From: Myxococcota bacterium
Lineage (GTDB): Bacteria > Myxococcota > B64-G9
Direction: 5' to 3'
Assembly (NCBI GenBank): GCA_022710975.1
Contig: JAKLGA010000016.1
Coordinates: 1 to 64,000, forward strand
DNA length: 64,000 bases
The notes below the pieces were generated by a model. The model was not told the origin of the DNA. It did no database searches and worked only from the letters and a program-made list of their open reading frames with translations. Below, piece by piece: positions 17,729 to 25,413 of this stretch. Both the position numbers and the translations under genes were made by a program. Every line of letters begins with the position of its first letter. The stretch's first letter is position 1.

Positions 17729-18048
17729 GACCTTCCGTGCCTGGCTCTCTCAGGAGTTTCTCTTATGGTGAAGGCAGGAGGGGAAGTTGCCCAGGCGGGC
17801 TGGCTCGCTTCTAGGCCCTCCTACTTCTACCCTCGAGGAACTGCCCGGAGTGGACCAGGTTTCCAAGCGCTGAAAGCAAGGTTTCCAAGCGACCCTGGGG
17901 CAAGGTTTCCAAGCGCCCCGACAAGGGGCGCGCAGGAAACCTTGCAGGAAACCCAGCCCCCGAAAAGGGGCGCGCAGGAAACCCAGCCCAGAGGGGTGTG
18001 CGCAGGAAACCTAGCCCAGAGGGGGCACACGGACGATCTGCAAACGCC
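17729..18048. repeat. Hairpin-array repeat element, copy 2
   Basis: About 320 bp in the 17696-18154 gap, homologous to 15066-15317 but with more repeat blocks: three GGTTTCC (17858, 17880, 17904) followed by four GGAAACC (17935, 17947, 17977, 18005). The strongest hairpin is 17901-17944: CAAGGTTTCC, inner stem GCGCCCC, loop GACAA, GGGGCGC, then GGAAACCTTG. The element ends with GGGGGCACACGGACGATCTG. No gene is visible here. Confidence 0.8.
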
Positions 18049-18086
18049 CGGCCCTGCGCTCATTGGGGCATTCATTGGGGCCGGCC

Positions 18087-18115
18087 TTGTCGGCCTCGGT
18101 TGGCGCTGGTAGTCT
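18087..18115 (+). promoter_or_regulatory. Sigma-70-type promoter for cassette copy 2
   Basis: TTGTCG, 17 bases, TAGTCT preceded by GCTGG. It is conserved in sequence and position with the promoter of cassette copy 1 (1016-1044, minus). The downstream leader to ATG 18155 is also conserved. Confidence 0.6.
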
Positions 18116-18154
18116 CGGAGTTGCAGACGGCTTCGCAGCACGGAGGTCGGGGAC

Positions 18155-18772
18155 ATGCGGGGGCTCGGGATTCTCCTGGTGGGTTTGCTGGTTCTCCTCG
18201 CCGCCACCGCTCGCGCGGACGTGGCCTTCTGCTTTGTCCCGGACTGCTGCTACGACCGGTTCATCCAGGAGCAAGACCTCCAGGACGCGGCCCTGGCGCT
18301 GGCCGAGGTCTCCGAAGTCAGGGCGGGCGGGATCAGCGTGAGCCTGCTGCAGATGCCCATCTACTGCGTGGGCGGGATCGCGTGCTCGCCTGCGGACTTC
18401 CCGGGGGAGCTCATCCTGCCCGGGACCTCGCCTTGCGGGCTGGGTGCCTGGGAGGTCGACACCTTCCAGGTGGGCGACGTCGCGATCTTCCTGGTGGACC
18501 AGGCGAGCGGCTGCCTGCTCGCGGCGATGCCAACGGACGCCGAGGGCGCTGTCTGCAAACAGCAGACGCTGCTGCCCCTGGGGTTCGCGCTGGCGCAAGG
18601 GCTCCGGCCTGAAGATGAATGCAGGACCACCAGCCAAGCGGCGGGCTACTACCTGTGCGATGACCCGGATTCGAACGGCGGCTGCGTGCAGACGGCGGGC
18701 GGGAGTGGAGGGCTGGGGACACTGGCGCTGATGGGGATGGGCTGGTTGACGTTCAGGAGGCGCAGGACATGA
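18155..18772 (+). CDS. Secreted protein with MYXO-CTERM-like tail (cassette copy 2)
   Basis: A 205-residue protein: signal peptide ending near ARA, a central domain of about 150 residues with paired cysteines (CFVPDCC, CVGGIAC, CGL, CLL, CDDP), a Cys in GGCVQTAGGSGG, a hydrophobic helix and the tail TFRRRRT. The ends match the protein at 605-976, including the DNA for the Arg cluster, but the central domain is unrelated in length and sequence. Start ATG 18155 follows GGAGGTCGGGGAC. Its stop overlaps the next start (ATGA). Predicted to be surface-anchored through MYXO-CTERM processing; function unknown. Confidence 0.8.
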   Translation: MRGLGILLVGLLVLLAATARADVAFCFVPDCCYDRFIQEQDLQDAALALAEVSEVRAGGISVSLLQMPIYCVGGIACSPADFPGELILPGTSPCGLGAWEVDTFQVGDVAIFLVDQASGCLLAAMPTDAEGAVCKQQTLLPLGFALAQGLRPEDECRTTSQAAGYYLCDDPDSNGGCVQTAGGSGGLGTLALMGMGWLTFRRRRT

Positions 18773-19251
18773 CGCGGACTCGCCACCTCACTTTCCTTGG
18801 GTTGATGCTCTCCGCCGCGGCGGCATTTGCCGGATGCGGTGAGGGCGGCGGGGACAGCGACGCGGACGTGATCGGGGCGATCCGCTACTCCTATGAACAT
18901 GGATACGGTGGCGACGCCTCGTACAGCCTGACCGTCGAGGAGAGCAACGACCTGAGCTTCTCCGGCCAGGGGATCGCCGGCCTGGACGGGAGCTACACGG
19001 GCTCGATCTTCTGGATCGATGGGGACCAGCTCCGGCGCTTCCTCTCCGAGATCGACTTCGACGGCCTGGAGTCGCAGCTGGACTTCCTGGATACGCCCAC
19101 GTTCAACGTGCTCGTCGAGGTCAACGGCGAGGAGGTGGGTCGCGACTTCTGTGAATCCGAGTTCCTGCCCGGGGTGGTCTGGGCGCTCAAGAGCCTGATG
19201 GAGAAGATCATCGCGGAGACCGAGTGGACGCCCACCGGCGGGACGCCTTGA
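18769..19251 (+). CDS. Lipoprotein of the duplicated two-gene cassette (copy 2)
   Basis: A 160-residue lipoprotein with lipobox FAGC, homologous throughout to the lipoprotein at 120-608: the same signal peptide and the shared ADVIGAIRYSY-like and LRRFLSEIDFDGLES segments, ending with an IIAETEWTP motif in both. Translation is coupled to the upstream gene through the ATGA overlap. Conservation of the pair and the overlap suggests the two products work together, perhaps as a surface protein and its periplasmic partner, but no activity can be assigned. Confidence 0.85.
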   Translation: MTRTRHLTFLGLMLSAAAAFAGCGEGGGDSDADVIGAIRYSYEHGYGGDASYSLTVEESNDLSFSGQGIAGLDGSYTGSIFWIDGDQLRRFLSEIDFDGLESQLDFLDTPTFNVLVEVNGEEVGRDFCESEFLPGVVWALKSLMEKIIAETEWTPTGGTP

Positions 19252-19342
19252 CGATGGCGTGGATGCCCCTGTGACCCTGCGGGAAGTGGCCCCCTCAAGG
19301 GTGCTACCTGCCTGCAGCCAGGGGTCCGCGCAGTCGAACCAT

Positions 19343-19400
19343 TCGTTGGCCGACCTTCCGTGTCTGGCCGTTCAGGATTCTCTCTCGGGTGAAAACTGGA
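19343..19400. repeat. Short fragment of the hairpin-array repeat family
   Basis: CGTTGGCCGACCTTCCGTGTCTGGCCGTTCAGG-type sequence matches the opening of the elements at 15066 and 17729 without the hairpin array. It lies between the convergent ends of the genes at 19251 and 19419. Confidence 0.5.
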
Positions 19401-19418
19401 GATGCTGGCACCTGCGGA

Positions 19419-22400
19419 TCAGGGGGAAGCCCGCCTCGTCCGCGAACGGAGAACCGCCAGCCCCAGCAGAAGCAGCGACAGCGTGACAAGGCCCTCGGGT
19501 GCCGTGGTGCCGCACCCGCAGCCAGGCCCTACCGAAGTCGATCCGTCGTCCGGGTCCGTCTGAGCATCCTGGTCGGGCTCCCCGTCCTGCTCCCCGTCAG
19601 GCAGCCCGGCATCTTCCTCGGGTGAGATCGTGCCGTCATCCTCGGTCTGGGCGCCGTCCTCGCCGTCGGCCGCGTCCTGGTCCAGGCCGTCCGCGCCGTC
19701 CTCCCCGGCGTCCTCCTCCTCGACGCCTCCATCCTGAGACGCCACGCAGACTCCGGCCTGGCAAGTGCCCGTCTCGCAAGGCTCGCCATCCGCTGCCGGT
19801 GGGTTGGTGCAGGTCCCGCTCGCAGGCTCGCACACGCCAGGCAGGTGGCAGGAGTCGAGGGCCAAGCACTCCAGGGGTTCTCCGACGCATCCACCGCTGA
19901 CGCAGCGATCGGCCTGGGTGCAAGCATCCCCGTCGTCGCACGGGCCCTCGACGGGAGTGCTCACGCAGCCGAGGGTGGGCTCGCAGGAATCGAGGGTGCA
20001 GGTTTCCTGATCGTCGCAGTGGAGCGCCGCGCCAGGCTGGCACGAGCTGTCCAGGCAGGTCTCTGCGCCATTGCACAGGTTCGCATCCGAGCAGTCGGAG
20101 TCGGCCTCGCACTCGTGGCAACCCTCGTCGGCCAGATCTGTCGCGCCGTCGCAGTCGTTGTCGAGGCCGTCCGCGCAGGCCGGGCTGCCGTGGGGTCCCT
20201 CGAAGGCCGCCGGGTGGATGGCCGGGTCCAGGTCCTGGCAGTCCGTGCCTCCGCAGGCCACGTCCACGAAGCCGTCGCCGTCGCGATCCATGGGCCCGCC
20301 GCGGCATTCGCCATCGACGCAGGCGTCGGCCAGGCTGCAGGCATCGTCGTCGTCGCAGAGCGTCCCGTCGTTGGCTGGCGCATCACGAGCGCAGTTCCCG
20401 AACGCATTGCAGAACTCGGGGGCGTCGCACGGGTCGGCCGCGGGCCGGCACTCGGTAGAGGGAGATGCATGGTTCGGCAGACACTGGCCCTGGGCATCGC
20501 AGGTGTCGGGCGCCGTGCACACGGACGAGGTCTGGTCGCCGCAGGAGGTGCCCAAGGAGAGGCTGGTGCACGTCCCGTCCGCGTCCGCGCCGAGGGCAGC
20601 CGAGCAGACCACGCAGTCGTCCTGAGCGCCGCCGCCGCAAGCCGTGTCACAGCAGAACCCGTCCACGCAGGCGCCGCTACGGCAGTCGTCATAGCGCTGG
20701 CAGGCGGAGCCGTCGACAGCCCGCTGGATCATCCGGCCCACCACCCGGAGGCTTCGGTAGGGCATCTCGGGCATGTTCCGCGGGTAGAGGAGCATGGATC
20801 TGCCGTCCCCTAGCGAGGCCAGAGGCGACGGGGGCGGATAGTTCACGGGCAGGTCCTGCGCGACGAGGGTCGGGGAGTCGGATTCGAGCTCCCGGCTCAC
20901 CTGGGTGACGTAGACGTCATTGCCCCCCCCTGCGTTTGGTGAGATGAAGCTGAGGACGAAGGCGGAGCCGTCGAAGACGAGCGACGGCTTGTCGCAGACC
21001 GGAGAATCGAACAGCAGGATCATGGGCGTATCCAGCACGTGCCCGTCCGTGCTCACGCGGGTGCCCCGGCACGCGCCGCCAGCATTCGTCACCACCAGGT
21101 AGGTTTCCCCATCGAAGGCCGCCGCGCACTGCCCCCCCTCTGCGATGTAGGTGGCCACGCCGGTGTTCACCATGGTGCCCTGCGCATCGTAGAACTCGCC
21201 AATCATCTGCGGGTAGGAAGCGAACACGAGGCAGTTCTCATGGTCGCAGGCCTGGCACTTCAACCACCGATTGTCGGTCGGGTAGGTGCGGGAGCCTGCC
21301 AGGACGAAGGAAGAATCCAGGAAGTACAGCTCGACCGGGGAGGCGGCGACAGAAACCAGCTTCATCCTCTCGTTCTGTGAAGCGGCAGGGCGGGAGTTGC
21401 TGTGGCTCAGCGCGATCTCCGGGGAATTGAGCGGACGCGCCTCCGGGTCGAATAGCTGGCCCCGGATTCCGAAGGCTGTATGGGCAGTGCCGTCAATCCA
21501 GGCCACGAGGAACGCCGAGACGCCTGAGGCGACCACGGGATCCCTGTACAGGCTGGCGTTTGCGGTCTTCAACACCACCCCGCTCGGGTCCAGGGCTGTT
21601 CCGGAAGCATCGAACCGGGCGCCGTAGACTTCCTCCTCTGGAACCTCGAAGAAATCATAGTAATGGGATCGGTAACGTTCCTCGACCCAGACAGCGAGGT
21701 ACTCCCCGAATCCCGTCCCGATCGCGGGCATGCTCTGCAACGGCGCCTTGGTCGGGATGCCGAAGATCCCGTCCGGATCCAGCTCGCACTCCTCGGAGAT
21801 GCCTATCGCCATACCCTGTGGGGCCCAGGTCAGAAAACTCGTCTGCCCATTGGAAGCTGCGTCGAATCTACCCACCTCCGGCATGGACTTTCCAACGGTG
21901 CTGAACACCTCAATGCTGCAATCGATGCTCCCGAGCTGGTCGATGCGACCCGCCATGAGGTGGGAGTCATATCCACCCGGCGTCGGGTGCTCGCTCCAGA
22001 AGACGAAGAAGGAGGAGCCGAACACCTCGATTTCCCTGTTGTAGAAGTCGTAGTCGGTCGTGGTGAGGAGCTGTCCACCTGGGAACACCACCTCGCCCGC
22101 AGGGGTCACGTAGGTGCCGTAGAATTGGCGCCTGTCTGGTTCCCTGAAATCGTTCCAGCCGACGAAGTACCGGATTCCGTCCGAGGCTATCGCTGGGTGG
22201 TTCTCGCCGTTTTCGGTCGCGGCGATGGCGATTCCGTCCGGATCAAGGAACTGCCCATCGGCCGAGATCCGCGTGGCGTAGATATCGGTCTGCCCCGCTC
22301 TCTGGTCTGGCCAGACCACGAGGCACTCGCCTGTGAGGCACGCGATTCGGGGCTCCATGTAACGGTGGTCGTTGATGGCCATCGGCAGCGGAGTGATCTG

Positions 22401-22988
22401 CCCAAGCGCCCCGTCAGGGTTGATGGAGGTAAGTGCCGCGTTCAGGTTCGGGTCGGTCAAGACGACCCAGAAGTCCTGGCCGTTGAAGGCGACGTCGGCC
22501 GGTGCGAAGGCCGCTTGCCCGAGCCCGACGGCCGGCTGATCGAGGAGTTCACCAATGGGAGACACTCGGCTGAAGAACAGTTCGCTGGGCTCCGGCGACA
22601 GGTCCCGTTCCCAGACAACGAGGTAGACACCCCCTCCGAAGGCTATTTGGGGGTTCCTGTTCGAGCCCTCACCAGTGGTGGAGAGAGGTATACCGAATGG
22701 ATCCAAGATCTCTCCAGCGGAGGAGACCCTGGTCACGAGCACATCACTGGTATTCGGGTCGCCGAGGGAGGTGGGCGAATCCCAGGCGAAGACAAAGTCA
22801 GTCCCGTCTGTGGCGACGGAGATCATGTATGTGGGAGTGGCTACCGGGATGGGAGGGATGAGCTGGAACTCGGGCCCGATCGTCACCCCCTTGGACTGGC
22901 CCGGACCGGCCAGCGCCGCGGGCGGCGCGATCGCGAACAGCGCTGCCAGTGCACCCGCCGCGAGGAATCTCCTCGGTCCCCTGTGCAT
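19419..22988 (-). CDS. Giant MYXO-CTERM surface protein with beta-propeller, Cys-rich and MopE-type regions
   Basis: A 1189-residue protein. Signal peptide ends PPAALA near residue 29. Residues about 35-740 carry repeated segments with YLVVW-D-R and the GxxLDPxG motif, suggesting one or two beta-propellers. Next comes a Cys-rich region (CxSGxCVDGFCCDxAC type). Near residue 935 is DRDGDGFVDVACGGTDCQDL followed by DGLDNDCDGATD, the putative metal-binding motif seen in MopE-like proteins. More Cys-rich units follow, then an Asp/Glu-rich linker, and a GCGCG, hydrophobic helix and Arg tail that fits MYXO-CTERM. ATG 22988 follows GGAGGTCGGGGAA. Divergent from 23157. Probably a surface adhesin or metal-binding protein. 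Confidence 0.85.
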   Translation of the reverse strand: MHRGPRRFLAAGALAALFAIAPPAALAGPGQSKGVTIGPEFQLIPPIPVATPTYMISVATDGTDFVFAWDSPTSLGDPNTSDVLVTRVSSAGEILDPFGIPLSTTGEGSNRNPQIAFGGGVYLVVWERDLSPEPSELFFSRVSPIGELLDQPAVGLGQAAFAPADVAFNGQDFWVVLTDPNLNAALTSINPDGALGQITPLPMAINDHRYMEPRIACLTGECLVVWPDQRAGQTDIYATRISADGQFLDPDGIAIAATENGENHPAIASDGIRYFVGWNDFREPDRRQFYGTYVTPAGEVVFPGGQLLTTTDYDFYNREIEVFGSSFFVFWSEHPTPGGYDSHLMAGRIDQLGSIDCSIEVFSTVGKSMPEVGRFDAASNGQTSFLTWAPQGMAIGISEECELDPDGIFGIPTKAPLQSMPAIGTGFGEYLAVWVEERYRSHYYDFFEVPEEEVYGARFDASGTALDPSGVVLKTANASLYRDPVVASGVSAFLVAWIDGTAHTAFGIRGQLFDPEARPLNSPEIALSHSNSRPAASQNERMKLVSVAASPVELYFLDSSFVLAGSRTYPTDNRWLKCQACDHENCLVFASYPQMIGEFYDAQGTMVNTGVATYIAEGGQCAAAFDGETYLVVTNAGGACRGTRVSTDGHVLDTPMILLFDSPVCDKPSLVFDGSAFVLSFISPNAGGGNDVYVTQVSRELESDSPTLVAQDLPVNYPPPSPLASLGDGRSMLLYPRNMPEMPYRSLRVVGRMIQRAVDGSACQRYDDCRSGACVDGFCCDTACGGGAQDDCVVCSAALGADADGTCTSLSLGTSCGDQTSSVCTAPDTCDAQGQCLPNHASPSTECRPAADPCDAPEFCNAFGNCARDAPANDGTLCDDDDACSLADACVDGECRGGPMDRDGDGFVDVACGGTDCQDLDPAIHPAAFEGPHGSPACADGLDNDCDGATDLADEGCHECEADSDCSDANLCNGAETCLDSSCQPGAALHCDDQETCTLDSCEPTLGCVSTPVEGPCDDGDACTQADRCVSGGCVGEPLECLALDSCHLPGVCEPASGTCTNPPAADGEPCETGTCQAGVCVASQDGGVEEEDAGEDGADGLDQDAADGEDGAQTEDDGTISPEEDAGLPDGEQDGEPDQDAQTDPDDGSTSVGPGCGCGTTAPEGLVTLSLLLLGLAVLRSRTRRASP

Positions 22989-23090
22989 TTCCCCGACCTC
23001 CGCATTCGCAAGATGAACCCGACCACACTGTAGCATTTCCGCGCCTGCTTGAATAGGGTCGCACCGTATTCCCGCTTCGTCCTCTTCGCC

Positions 23091-23119
23091 TTGGCAGAGC
23101 AGGTGGATGCTGGTAGGCT
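23091..23119 (+). promoter_or_regulatory. Sigma-70-type promoter for the RCC1-repeat lipoprotein
   Basis: TTGGCA, exactly 17 bases, TAGGCT preceded by GATGCTGG. Start near 23126; ATG at 23157 after ACGGAGGCAGGGGAC. The -10 region matches those at 1016 (minus) and 18110. Confidence 0.65.
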
Positions 23120-23156
23120 GAGCCAAGTGGCGATTCCGAATACGGAGGCAGGGGAC

Positions 23157-25304
23157 ATGCGCAGGGCAGGAGCGGCACTGGTGACAGCCCTTCTCGTCGG
23201 TGTAGTTTGCGTGGCCTGCGGGCGGACCGGACCGGAGAACCCGGGCGGCGGGAGCCTCCTGCGGGTCGAGTCCGAGCCGGCCGGGACGAACTGCCCCGAG
23301 GGCGGCCTGGCCGTGCTCTCTGGCCTCGACCAGGACGAGGACGGCATCCTCGACGACTCGGAAGTCGCCTCGACCGACTACGTCTGCAACGGCGAGAGCG
23401 GCGAGAACGGCGAGAACGGGCAGGATGGCCAAGATGGCCAAGATGGCCACTCCACCCTGATCGACACGGCCGACGAGCCAGCCGGCGCGAACTGCCCCGC
23501 CGGAGGCATCCTGATCTCCACCGGCCTGGATCTCGACGACGACGGGGTGCTCGAACCCGAGGAGGTCACGGCCACCGAGTACGTGTGCAACGGGGAGGAC
23601 GGTCAGGATGGCCTGGCGAGTCTGGTCTCGGTGATGGACGAGGCCGCAGGCGCGAACTGCACGACGGGGGGGCAGGCGATCCGCTCGGGCGTGGACTCGA
23701 ACCGGGACGGGCTGCTCCAGCCCGAGGAAGTCACTGCCACTGACTTCGTATGCAACGGAGCCACGGGGGCCGACGGCCAGCCCGGGCTCACCTCGCTCGT
23801 CCGCCAGGAAGACGCAGCTCCCGGCGACTGCCCCTTCGCTGGTAGGGTCGTGATGACCGGCCTCGACGAGGATGGCGACGGGTACCTGGACGACGAGGAG
23901 GTCAGGGCCACGAGCCACGTGTGCAACGGAGAGCCTGGAGCACCCGGCCACGCGAGCCTGTTCGAGCTCCTGGACGAGCCTGCAGGGGCCAACTGCCCCT
24001 CGGGCGGAACCCTGGTCGAGACTGGCCTGGACACGAACGACGACGGCGTCCTCGACCCGGGCGAGGTGATGGCGACGAACTACGTCTGCGACGGCGGGAA
24101 TCTGGTGCTGCGGGTGAGCAACGCGGAGTGGGGTGGAGTGTGCCAGCGTGGCGGAGTGAAGGTCGAGACTGGGGTGGACGATAACTGGAACGGCGTCCTC
24201 GACGACCCCGAGGTGGACCAGACCCAGTACGTGTGTAACTTGTTCCTGGTGCAGCTCGAATCTGGGTTCTTCCACACCTGCGCTGTTGTGTCCGATGGAA
24301 CTGCACATTGCTGGGGAGTGAACCAGGTCGGTACCATTGGAGACGGGAGCCTCACCCACCGGTGGGTCCCTGTCGTGGTCCACGGGCTCTCCCAGGTGGC
24401 GGGAATTTCTGCAGGCCTCGACCACACCTGCGCCTGGCTAGCCGACGGCACGGTGCGCTGCTGGGGCGCCAACCCGCAAGGCGAGTTGGGTGGTGGGATT
24501 GGCTACGAGGTGACCGAACCTGTCGAGATTCCCGGGATCGACCAGGTCACGGAGCTATCGGCAGGGTTCCGTTTCAGGTGTGCACTCCGCGTGGACGGCA
24601 ATGTCGCTTGCTGGGGCGAGAACAGCCATGGCCAGCTCGGCGACGGGACGACAGTCGACGGGTCCGTTCCCGCGGTTGTGCCTGGACTATCAGGCGTGAC
24701 CGATATCTCTGCGGGCGAGCGCCACGCCTGTGCGGTCCTTGCGGACGGCAGCGTGAGATGCTGGGGCCTGAACGAGGATGGCCAGCTCGGGGATGGGACC
24801 ACGAACGAAAGCCTGGTGCCCGTGCCAGTCGCTGGGCTCACGGAGGTCTCAGACGTTGCCGCAGGCAACCACCACACGTGCGCCAGGTTGCGTTCGGGCA
24901 CGCTGCAATGCTGGGGCCTGAACTCCTATGGCCAGCTGGGCGATGGAACCACGACTGACAGTCTGACTCCGGTTGCGGTCCAATCGCTTATTGGTGTGGC
25001 GGGCCTCACGGCGGGGGAAGATCATTCCTGTGCTAGGCAAACTTCAGGAGCCGCCTATTGCTGGGGGTCGAACATCCAGGGTCAGCTCGGCGATGGGACG
25101 ATGAACTCGCACGCCAGGCCCTCGCTACCGATTGATCTTCTCGACGTGACCTCCATCTCGGCCGGTTGGCTTCATACGTGCGCGACTCTTGGGGCTGGAA
25201 CTGCCTACTGCTGGGGCTACAACAACTATGGGCAACTTGGATTGGGGACCCCAGTTCTGCGTTCCGTTCTGCCTGCCGAGGTCTTCTGGAACATCGCACC
25301 CTGA
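23157..25304 (+). CDS. RCC1-repeat lipoprotein with Asp-rich N-terminal repeats
   Basis: A 715-residue lipoprotein with anchor Cys in VCVACG. Residues about 30-360 are six repeats of about 55 residues with the pattern EPAGANCPxGGxxxxTGLD, then D-N-DGVLDxxEVxAT-YVCNG; the acidic loops may bind Ca2+. Short collagen-like Gly-x-Asp stretches (GENGQDGQDG) separate some repeats. Residues about 360-715 are seven RCC1-type repeats (HTCAxLxDGTVxCWGxN, GQLGDGT) that should close a seven-bladed propeller. ATG 23157 is chosen for the promoter and ribosome binding site. Divergent from the giant MYXO-CTERM gene. Likely displayed on the outer surface; ligand unknown. Confidence 0.9.
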   Translation: MRRAGAALVTALLVGVVCVACGRTGPENPGGGSLLRVESEPAGTNCPEGGLAVLSGLDQDEDGILDDSEVASTDYVCNGESGENGENGQDGQDGQDGHSTLIDTADEPAGANCPAGGILISTGLDLDDDGVLEPEEVTATEYVCNGEDGQDGLASLVSVMDEAAGANCTTGGQAIRSGVDSNRDGLLQPEEVTATDFVCNGATGADGQPGLTSLVRQEDAAPGDCPFAGRVVMTGLDEDGDGYLDDEEVRATSHVCNGEPGAPGHASLFELLDEPAGANCPSGGTLVETGLDTNDDGVLDPGEVMATNYVCDGGNLVLRVSNAEWGGVCQRGGVKVETGVDDNWNGVLDDPEVDQTQYVCNLFLVQLESGFFHTCAVVSDGTAHCWGVNQVGTIGDGSLTHRWVPVVVHGLSQVAGISAGLDHTCAWLADGTVRCWGANPQGELGGGIGYEVTEPVEIPGIDQVTELSAGFRFRCALRVDGNVACWGENSHGQLGDGTTVDGSVPAVVPGLSGVTDISAGERHACAVLADGSVRCWGLNEDGQLGDGTTNESLVPVPVAGLTEVSDVAAGNHHTCARLRSGTLQCWGLNSYGQLGDGTTTDSLTPVAVQSLIGVAGLTAGEDHSCARQTSGAAYCWGSNIQGQLGDGTMNSHARPSLPIDLLDVTSISAGWLHTCATLGAGTAYCWGYNNYGQLGLGTPVLRSVLPAEVFWNIAP

Positions 25305-25413
25305 GCTGGCGTCGGCTAATTCTCCCATCGAGACCACAATCATCACCCACTTCACTCTGCGGATGGGTTAGAATCCACGTAGCTCGAGCCCGGAACTCTC
25401 AGGAGGGAAAGCC

